Below are positions 6,652 through 12,804 of a stretch of DNA of 64,000 bases, one piece after another. Under the pieces are notes generated by a model. It saw only the letters and a list, made by a program, of their open reading frames with translations, was not told where the DNA came from and did not search any database. The stretch covers positions 62,001 to 126,000 of the forward strand of contig JBCDHW010000005.1 in the NCBI GenBank assembly GCA_038749595.1, in the 5' to 3' direction. How positions within the stretch are numbered: position 1 is the stretch's first letter; every line of letters begins with the position of its first letter. The position numbers were made by a program, and so were the translations under genes. The stretch comes from Parvularcula sp038749595 (lineage in GTDB: Bacteria; Pseudomonadota; Alphaproteobacteria; Caulobacterales; Parvularculaceae).

Positions 6652-8082
6652 TCAGCGACGTATGAAATCCGGCGGCTCCTGGGCCGCCAGGCACGCCGTG
6701 GCATCGGAAGGATCGGCAAGAAACGCTTCTTCATCCGCAAAAAACGCCGCTGCGATCGCCATCGCACAGCCGTCTCCGGACCAATTGTTCGTCTCCACAT
6801 GACCCCCAAACGGCACGATCGCAACGTGGCTGCGCGCCAACGTCTTGGCCGCATGATCCGCCCATCGCGGCGGGGTCAGGGGATCGAACGTTCCGGCGAT
6901 GATCAGTGTCGGGATCGATGAGACGGTCGCCGCCTTCTCCGCTCTTGGCCGTGGAGGAACACCCCACACAGCGCAGACTTCAGGCGGCACAACGGCGCCA
7001 TCAAGCCCGGCGAAGTTCTCTTCGAGCGGCCCCTCTGCCCGCCGGCTGAACGGCAAATCCTCGCTGCACCAAACCGAAAGGCGCATTCCCCACGCAAACG
7101 GCGAGGAAACCGTCGCTCCGCCGATCAGGGGACGGATGATCTCAGCATCCCGGCGCGCAATCGCGTCCATCATCCGCGGCGCCCTGACAATGCTCCTCGG
7201 CCCCTCAATTCCCACCAATCCGACAAAGTCCGCAGCGCTCAGCGTAACAGACGAACCATCCGCCGCCATCAGCTGCCAAGGATCAGCCCGCGCGGCGTCC
7301 AGCGCCACCAAAAACCGTTCAAACACCCGCGGATAGTCCCGCGCGCAGGCCACATCCTCAGCACACGCCGTACCAATCGCTGCCAACGCATCCCGCAGGT
7401 TCCCCGGACTTTCATCATCATACGAAACATCGTGCGGCAACGGCGAATCGAGAACCATCGACTCAACACGATCGGGAAAGTCCCGCGCATACGTCAAAGC
7501 CAGCCGCGTCCCGTAAGACCCTCCGTAAAGGGATAACTTTTCAATCCCAAGCACCACGCGGAGCGCCTCCACGTCCCGGGCACTCGCCGCCGTGTGATAG
7601 GCCGAAAGCACGGCGCCAGCATCCTCATACCGCGCCCGGCACACCTCCGCCGCCGCCACACGATCGGAAAGATCCGCACCAAGAGCACCGCGATACTCCG
7701 TACACACGAGCGCAGGCTCAGCCCCCTCCGTCCCGCGCTGACCCAAGATGATAAAATCGCGGTCCGCTGTCCAAGGATAAGCGCCGGGATAGGCCGCCGC
7801 CGACAGCCCGGACAGCCCCGGCCCTCCGGCAAACCGCACCACCGGCGGATAGCCTGCGGACGGATCGCGCGCCTTAACCACCACCACCGGCAGCCGGATC
7901 TCGCGCCCACGTGGCGCCTCCTCGACGATGAGGTACCCCCTTACCGACTGAAACGTCGCCGGCACCGCCACCGGGAACCCCGCATCATCCCCCGCCACCT
8001 CTTCAAACCGCGGCACCTGGGCGCCAGGCACCCCCGCGCACCCCGCCAGCATCAACAAAGACGCAACCACCGCTCCACGCAT
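6652..8082 (-). CDS. Alpha/beta hydrolase lipoprotein with TAP-like C-terminal domain
   Basis: A lipoprotein signal (MRGAVVASLLMLAGC) precedes an alpha/beta hydrolase core. The nucleophile motif is YGGSYGTRLAL, the acid is probably in GTFDPLTPP, and the His in FGGHVE, all in correct order, so it is probably active. The C-terminal portion matches the TAP-like domain of tripeptidyl/prolyl aminopeptidases; such enzymes trim peptides from the N terminus outside the cytoplasm. I show ATG 8082; a TTG at 8088 with GGAGG six bases upstream may be the true start, and a GTG at 8112 is also open. The gene stands alone, divergent from purQ. Confidence 0.85.
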   Translation of the reverse strand: MRGAVVASLLMLAGCAGVPGAQVPRFEEVAGDDAGFPVAVPATFQSVRGYLIVEEAPRGREIRLPVVVVKARDPSAGYPPVVRFAGGPGLSGLSAAAYPGAYPWTADRDFIILGQRGTEGAEPALVCTEYRGALGADLSDRVAAAEVCRARYEDAGAVLSAYHTAASARDVEALRVVLGIEKLSLYGGSYGTRLALTYARDFPDRVESMVLDSPLPHDVSYDDESPGNLRDALAAIGTACAEDVACARDYPRVFERFLVALDAARADPWQLMAADGSSVTLSAADFVGLVGIEGPRSIVRAPRMMDAIARRDAEIIRPLIGGATVSSPFAWGMRLSVWCSEDLPFSRRAEGPLEENFAGLDGAVVPPEVCAVWGVPPRPRAEKAATVSSIPTLIIAGTFDPLTPPRWADHAAKTLARSHVAIVPFGGHVETNNWSGDGCAMAIAAAFFADEEAFLADPSDATACLAAQEPPDFIRR

Positions 8083-8201
8083 CGCCAAGCCACACCTCCA
8101 CCGCGCCGCCACTATCGGAGGATAGCGCGCCCGCCAGAGCCATCCACGGCGCCGCGCACTTCCCCCTTCCCGCGGCGCCCGAGGCGAGCTATCCCGCTGG
8201 C

Positions 8202-8861
8202 ATGAAAACAGCCGTCGTCGTCTTCCCCGCCTCCAATTGCGACCGCGATGCCCAGGTCGCGCTCCGGTCTGTCACGGGCCAGGAACCGCACATGGTCTGG
8301 CACGCCGAAACCGCCCTGCCCGAAGGCCTCGACCTCGTCGTCCTGCCCGGCGGCTTTGCCCATGGCGACTATCTCCGCTGCGGCGCCATCGCCGCCCGCG
8401 CACCGATCATGGACGCGGTGATCAAGCGCGCCGAGGCGGGCGGGCCGACCTTGGGCATCTGCAACGGCTTTCAGATCCTCTGCGAAAGCGGCCTCCTCCC
8501 CGGCGCGCTGATGTCCAACACCAACCAGCACTTCATCAGCCGCGAGGTCACCTTGCGCGTTGAGGCGGGCGATAGTCCGTTCACGAAGAGTTATGCGCCC
8601 GGCGCCTACACCCGCTTCCCCGTCGCCCACCACGACGGCAATTATCAGGCCTCGGACGAAGCGCTGAACCAACTCGAAGGCGAAGGCCGCGTCGCCTTCC
8701 GCTACGCCGAGCCGATCAACGGCGCCGCCCGCAACATCGCCGGCATCCTCTCCGCCGACAAAAAAACCCTAGGCCTCATGCCCCACCCCGAGCGCGCCAT
8801 GGGAAAGGACGCCCACGGACAAACCTTCTTCAAAAACACCCTAGAAGCCTTGGCTGCGTAG
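8202..8861 (+). CDS. purQ: Phosphoribosylformylglycinamidine synthase, glutaminase subunit PurQ
   Basis: The 219-residue class I glutaminase supplies ammonia to PurL for converting FGAR to FGAM in purine synthesis. The nucleophile is Cys87 in GICNGFQIL, and the His/Glu pair lies in PHPERAMG near residue 197, so the triad is complete. Length is normal for free-standing PurQ. In most alphaproteobacteria purS lies directly upstream and purL close by; here the upstream gene is a divergent hydrolase and purL is about 4 kb downstream, with accessory genes between. Confidence 0.96.
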   Translation: MKTAVVVFPASNCDRDAQVALRSVTGQEPHMVWHAETALPEGLDLVVLPGGFAHGDYLRCGAIAARAPIMDAVIKRAEAGGPTLGICNGFQILCESGLLPGALMSNTNQHFISREVTLRVEAGDSPFTKSYAPGAYTRFPVAHHDGNYQASDEALNQLEGEGRVAFRYAEPINGAARNIAGILSADKKTLGLMPHPERAMGKDAHGQTFFKNTLEALAA

Positions 8862-8931
8862 CTGCGGCCTAAGCTGTCCGGCCGGTCAAACCATGGTAAG
8901 CTCTTTGTCAACGAGATTAGAGGAGCACACC

Positions 8932-10167
8932 ATGAAGACCATCGCGACGCTGACCATCGCCGCGCTCGGTTCAACATCGATGCTAAGCGCAGCTGCTGCC
9001 GAGGAGCCCGCCATCAAGGCGTGGGAGGATCTCGCCTGGACAGCGGAAGACGGCCCTGACGTCGAGGTCGGCTCCTTCCGCCTGCTCGCAGGTTTCTACC
9101 TCTCGATGTATTATGCGGGGGCTGAAATTGACGACCGCTACGATCTAAACACTGACCTTCCTAGCGCTGAGGCTACACCGGACGAAGCAGCCATCGCTGC
9201 TGCCAGGGCTTACCTCAACACCTACTTCAACGTTGACGCCGGTAAGCTCGGCCGCATCCGCCGCTACAACCGCCGTGATGACCTCAAGGCTTTAGGCGAT
9301 GCTGCCGCCGAGCTCGCTTTCAAAACCGTCACCGCGACCACCGGTGAGCGCGTCCCCTATCGGCCCTTCGTTGTCCCAGGCCGGTATGTCCCGACGGAAA
9401 TCCCAGGCGACGCCAGGACGTCTAACCTACCTCACTTCGCCTATGACCAGCAGCTCGCGACCAAGATCGCACCGCCGCCTGGTCCGAACACGGATGCCTA
9501 CGCTGCTAGCTACAACGAGACCAAAGTCCTGGGCTCGGCCGAAAGCACAGTCCGTACAGAGGATCAAACGAAAGACTCGATGATCTACGACCTGCAAGAT
9601 CCCCACCCGATGATCTTCCGGATCATGGCCAGGCGCGATCTGTCGCTTTTCGAGCAGGCCCGCATCATGGCGATCTACGATCTTGGTGCTGAGGATATGG
9701 GAGCAGCACAGTTCGCCGGCAAGCTACACTTTCAATCCTGGCGCCCTATCACCGCCATCCGCAACGGCGATATCGACGGCCGTGACGACACTGAGCGCGA
9801 AGCGGGCTGGACGCCGCTTCTCAAAACACCAAACTCTTCTGAGTACCCTTGCGGGCATTGCACTTTTGTCTCGGCGACCGCTGGTATCCTCGACGTCCTC
9901 CTGCCGCTCGAAGAAGGCGAGAAAGTCGTGATCCTCGCTGAGGACATCTACACCAAGGATGAAAACCGCGGTTATGACGGCGACCTCGTCTCCTTCATCG
10001 AAGGGCACCGGATCGAACTTGATTCGTATGAGGAGTTTGCCATCGATGGCGCCATGTCACGCATCTACAACGGCGCGCATTTCCGCTACTCCACCGATGC
10101 CGGGCTCAGCCTCGGTAAAGACATCGCCGCGGCCACAATCAAAGTCTGGGATGGCTTGCCCGACTAA
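8932..10167 (+). CDS. Secreted vanadium-dependent haloperoxidase-like protein (PAP2 superfamily)
   Basis: ATG 8932 follows GAGGAG; the 411-residue product opens with a signal peptide ending near SAAAA. The oxyanion-binding residues of vanadium haloperoxidases are in order and correctly spaced: Lys264 and Arg271 (KLHFQSWR, seven apart), His309 in YPCGHCTF, and Arg377 and His383 (RIYNGAHF, six apart), matching Lys353/Arg360, His404 and Arg490/His496 of the Curvularia chloroperoxidase. The usual Ser of the P-S-G-H motif is Cys307 here. It could oxidise halides with H2O2 or act as an acid phosphatase; sequence alone does not decide. It is a single gene between purQ and a CTERM gene. Confidence 0.85.
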   Translation: MKTIATLTIAALGSTSMLSAAAAEEPAIKAWEDLAWTAEDGPDVEVGSFRLLAGFYLSMYYAGAEIDDRYDLNTDLPSAEATPDEAAIAAARAYLNTYFNVDAGKLGRIRRYNRRDDLKALGDAAAELAFKTVTATTGERVPYRPFVVPGRYVPTEIPGDARTSNLPHFAYDQQLATKIAPPPGPNTDAYAASYNETKVLGSAESTVRTEDQTKDSMIYDLQDPHPMIFRIMARRDLSLFEQARIMAIYDLGAEDMGAAQFAGKLHFQSWRPITAIRNGDIDGRDDTEREAGWTPLLKTPNSSEYPCGHCTFVSATAGILDVLLPLEEGEKVVILAEDIYTKDENRGYDGDLVSFIEGHRIELDSYEEFAIDGAMSRIYNGAHFRYSTDAGLSLGKDIAAATIKVWDGLPD

Positions 10168-10194
10168 TCGCCCAGCGACCGCCTGAGCACCCAC

Positions 10195-10240
10195 CTCTCC
10201 CTTGGGAGAAGTCCAAATCTCCCGATTTGGGGTGAGGGTC
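10195..10240. repeat. Intergenic palindromic repeat unit, copy 1
   Basis: CTCCCTTGGGAG is a perfect palindrome, followed by the hairpin CCAAATC-tccc-GATTTGG and then GGTGAGGG. A longer relative with the same order of elements occurs at 51518-51612. Such paired short palindromes are commonly scattered in alphaproteobacterial intergenic DNA. Here it lies 28 bases past the haloperoxidase-like gene and may also work as a terminator or 3' stabiliser. Confidence 0.65.
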
Positions 10241-10344
10241 CCGCCCCACATCGTTCGGATTGCCCAACCCGTGGGCGCACGGCGAAAAGCGAAACAACCG
10301 GACCCAACGGCCAGGATAGAGCGACGAGCATCAGCCCGCTCGCC

Positions 10345-11073
10345 CTACCCCCGGCGAGAGCGGACGAATGCGCTCAGCAATGGCAGTGCAAAAAGAAACG
10401 CCCCAGCAGGAAGAGGGACGGGCGATGTGTCAGTCACAGTCCACGAAACCGGGTTATTCACGTCGCGATCTGCCATAGATATGTAAAGGCTGTCACTGGA
10501 GGGCATCTGTATACGGAGACTCATTAACAAATAACTCGCAACATCCGTGAATATTGGGTGAGATGGCCCAACTAGATCCAGATCAGACAAGACGGTATTG
10601 TCGTCAACGCTGAAATTCAGCCCAAGAGTTCCGATATTCCCATACATATCTTCACTGCCGTGGGAAAATTCTTGGAAATGATAGCGTCGTCTCCACTCAC
10701 CTACCCAGATTACATTGGCGGTCTCATAAAAAAATTCAGTCACGGAAAAATCCCCAACGCGGACTTCCATCTCGACGATCGCATCCCAATAACCGCGGCG
10801 CAAACCATCTGAAGAGGTCAACGTCTCGTCGACCTTTGTGATATATGAGAGTGACGCGACGACTTCATCACCGACATTGAATGTATTGTATTCGTATAGA
10901 TCAGTTGTTTCCACAAAAAGACTCTGCCATTGAGGAAGTCCTTCGCTGTCGGTCCCTAGAAATGTATTTTCTTGAATACTTCCAACTGACGTTTGTAATT
11001 CAAACGAAAAGGTACGAGCATTTGCAACGCCTAAAATAAAGCTTACCAATATTGGTAGTAAGAGATAACGCAT
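10345..11073 (-). CDS. Exported protein with VPLPA-CTERM sorting signal
   Basis: The 242-residue product begins with a signal peptide (MRYLLLPILVSFILGVANA). It ends with VPLPAGAFLFALPLLSAF and a basic RSRRG tail: the motif, hydrophobic helix and Arg cluster of a VPLPA-CTERM signal. Such signals are recognised by an exosortase-type transpeptidase and are typical of surface or matrix proteins. The body is beta-rich, Cys-free and not assigned to a known domain. The coding sequence is clearly richer in A/T than its neighbours, with codons rare elsewhere here, which points to horizontal gain. No exosortase gene is in the window. The start at 11073 is ATG. Confidence 0.8.
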   Translation of the reverse strand: MRYLLLPILVSFILGVANARTFSFELQTSVGSIQENTFLGTDSEGLPQWQSLFVETTDLYEYNTFNVGDEVVASLSYITKVDETLTSSDGLRRGYWDAIVEMEVRVGDFSVTEFFYETANVIWVGEWRRRYHFQEFSHGSEDMYGNIGTLGLNFSVDDNTVLSDLDLVGPSHPIFTDVASYLLMSLRIQMPSSDSLYISMADRDVNNPVSWTVTDTSPVPLPAGAFLFALPLLSAFVRSRRG

Positions 11074-11744
11074 AATAACCTTTCAACTGTCAGAGCACGA
11101 GCTGATACGGCTCGGCGGTCTGCTCATGCCGAAAGAGTATGAATGGCCAAGTCGGTCAAACCAACGAGTTTATGCAGCCGCCGACGCCCAACCACCTGAA
11201 CCTTATCCCCGCCCCCGCCCCTCGCGCTATCCTGTCTCAGCAGCAGGACCTGGGCGTCCGGTACCGTCTCCGATGCGCCTGCTGTTCTTTGGTGATCCGT
11301 GGAGAGAGTATCTCTCCATGACGGTCCCTGGCCCGCGTGAGCTTTAAGTTAGGCCGCGGCTCAGGCGTGATGCCAAAGACGCCGCGCGGCGTGGATTGGA
11401 ACCCTTCGGTCCGCCTGCTTCCCTAGAACAGAAACCCTCGCGGGCAGACAGCCGCGCGGCGATCCCTACCCTTCCCACGGTCGCTCCCCCCGAGCGCCGC
11501 CGCACACCCCTACCCGTCATCCCGGAGTTTGCGCAGCAAATATCCGGGATCCATGGACGAACGGACCCCACAGCGACCGTCACCCCGGACGTGATCGGGG
11601 ATCCATCACAAAAAAGACATCATCCGTACACATCTCAACCCACGCAAAGCAGCTCCCCTATGGCAGCTCCGGGCGAAACGCCGCTGCCCCCCTCCCTTCC
11701 TCCGCGGCGGGGGTGTAGGCTCGGCCCTCCCGGGAGACCCGCGC
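11074..11744. other. Gene-free region with inverted repeats
   Basis: No convincing coding frame is visible across these 671 bases; all candidates are short and unlike neighbouring codon use. It contains a perfect inverted repeat GGAGAGA-gta-TCTCTCC at 11301-11317 and two tandem copies of a CCCGGA-type palindrome at 11516-11606. It looks like a repeat-accumulating boundary beside the transferred CTERM gene. Confidence 0.6.
11516..11606. repeat. Two copies of a GTCATCCCGGA...GATCCAT palindromic repeat
   Basis: Copy one (11516-11555) starts GTCATCCCGGA and ends TCCGGGATCCATGG, with a GCGCAG-containing centre. Copy two (11579-11606) starts GTCACCCCGGA and ends CGGGGATCCAT. Each folds on itself through CCCGGA/TCCGGG pairing. 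The sequence belongs to a widespread type of alphaproteobacterial intergenic palindrome of unknown function. Confidence 0.65.
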
Positions 11745-12326
11745 ATGACCATCCTGCTCCTTGGCTTGGCTCTGTTCCTCGCCACCCACTTTTTCACCGG
11801 CTATGCCCGCGGTGCCCGTGAGGCGTTGATCGCCAAGCTCGGCGCTAACCCCTACAAACGGCTCTACTCCCTCGTCGCGCTGATCGGATTTGTCCTGATC
11901 ATCGTCGGCTGGCGCCATGCCGAGCCAATCCCGGTCTACACCCCGCCCGCCTGGGGCGTACCCGCCGCCTACGCGCTGATGACAGTCTCGTTAATCCTCT
12001 TCACCGCCGCCTACCTCCCCGCCGGGCGGATCAAATCGGCCGTTGGCCACCCGATGATCTTGGGGTTGATCCTGTTCAGCTTCGCCCACCTGCTCGCCAA
12101 CGGCGATAGCCGCAGCCTCGCGCTGTTCGCGTCGTTCCTCGTCTACGGGGTGGCGGACCGCGTCGCTTATCGCTTACGCGGCGACCGGGGCGGCCAAGGA
12201 ACGTCGGTCACGGGCGATGCCCTGTCCGTCGGTGGCGGCCTGTTGAGCGCGTTTGTCGTCGTGCACTTCACCCACCGCTACGTCGCGGGCGTCCCTCTTT
12301 ATCCCCAGCACCCGTTTGGCAGCTAA
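11745..12326 (+). CDS. NnrU family integral membrane protein
   Basis: The 193-residue protein has about five or six hydrophobic helices. It contains family landmarks such as the N-terminal helix with THFF, the YKRLYSLVALIGFVLI segment, a VGHPMILGL motif and FAHLLANGD. NnrU-like proteins sit in the inner membrane; the name comes from nitric-oxide-related operons, but most members, including this one, have no denitrification genes around them, so that link should not be assumed. ATG 11745 is the natural start before the first helix. Regulation is not visible. Confidence 0.88.
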   Translation: MTILLLGLALFLATHFFTGYARGAREALIAKLGANPYKRLYSLVALIGFVLIIVGWRHAEPIPVYTPPAWGVPAAYALMTVSLILFTAAYLPAGRIKSAVGHPMILGLILFSFAHLLANGDSRSLALFASFLVYGVADRVAYRLRGDRGGQGTSVTGDALSVGGGLLSAFVVVHFTHRYVAGVPLYPQHPFGS

Positions 12327-12504
12327 ACGCATTCAGCAGAACCTTTCCAGCAGCAGAAGCTCTCCGGGTTCTTTTGAACGCCTCCGCAGCGGCAGGCGCC
12401 ACGTGCCCTGAGCGCAAAAGTGTCACCTGTCCGCCTCGGGCTGCGTTGCTACTGTCTCGCGATACGATCGCCAGGGGCCGAACTGGCGACAAGGAGGACC
12501 AGCC

Positions 12505-12756
12505 GTGAACGTGCTCAACCCGGGGATGGAAGAAAAACGCCAGGATCTGGCGGTGGAAAAGCAAAAGAAGCTGCTCGAACGGCTGCTCAGCGAGGTCAGC
12601 AGCGATCATCTGGACCTGTACTACCGCCCCACCACCGAGATCGCCCACATCCTGCACCAGCATATCCGTGGCGACGCCAAACTCACCGTCGATGAGCGCT
12701 CGTTGATCGAGCACCTCAGCCAGCGGGACATCCAACTGCGCCTCAGCTTGCACTGA
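12505..12756 (+). CDS. Small hypothetical protein preceding purL
   Basis: GTG 12505 lies eight bases after a near-ideal AAGGAGG (12491-12497), which argues that this 83-residue frame is translated. The product is charged and mostly helical (EEKRQDLAVEKQKKLLERLL), ending with a Leu-rich SLH. No family is recognised, and it lacks PurS features although it occupies a place near purL where such a gene could be expected. It ends 48 bases before the purL start, so co-transcription is likely. Confidence 0.7.
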   Translation: MNVLNPGMEEKRQDLAVEKQKKLLERLLSEVSSDHLDLYYRPTTEIAHILHQHIRGDAKLTVDERSLIEHLSQRDIQLRLSLH

Positions 12757-12804
12757 GTTCGGCGCCGCTTGCCAAGACCAGCGGGGCGGGGCATCTGGCC
12801 CCCC

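Noticed and set aside
12505..12756. PurS encoded just before purL
   Set aside because: The 83-residue helical protein lacks PurS strands and conserved residues.
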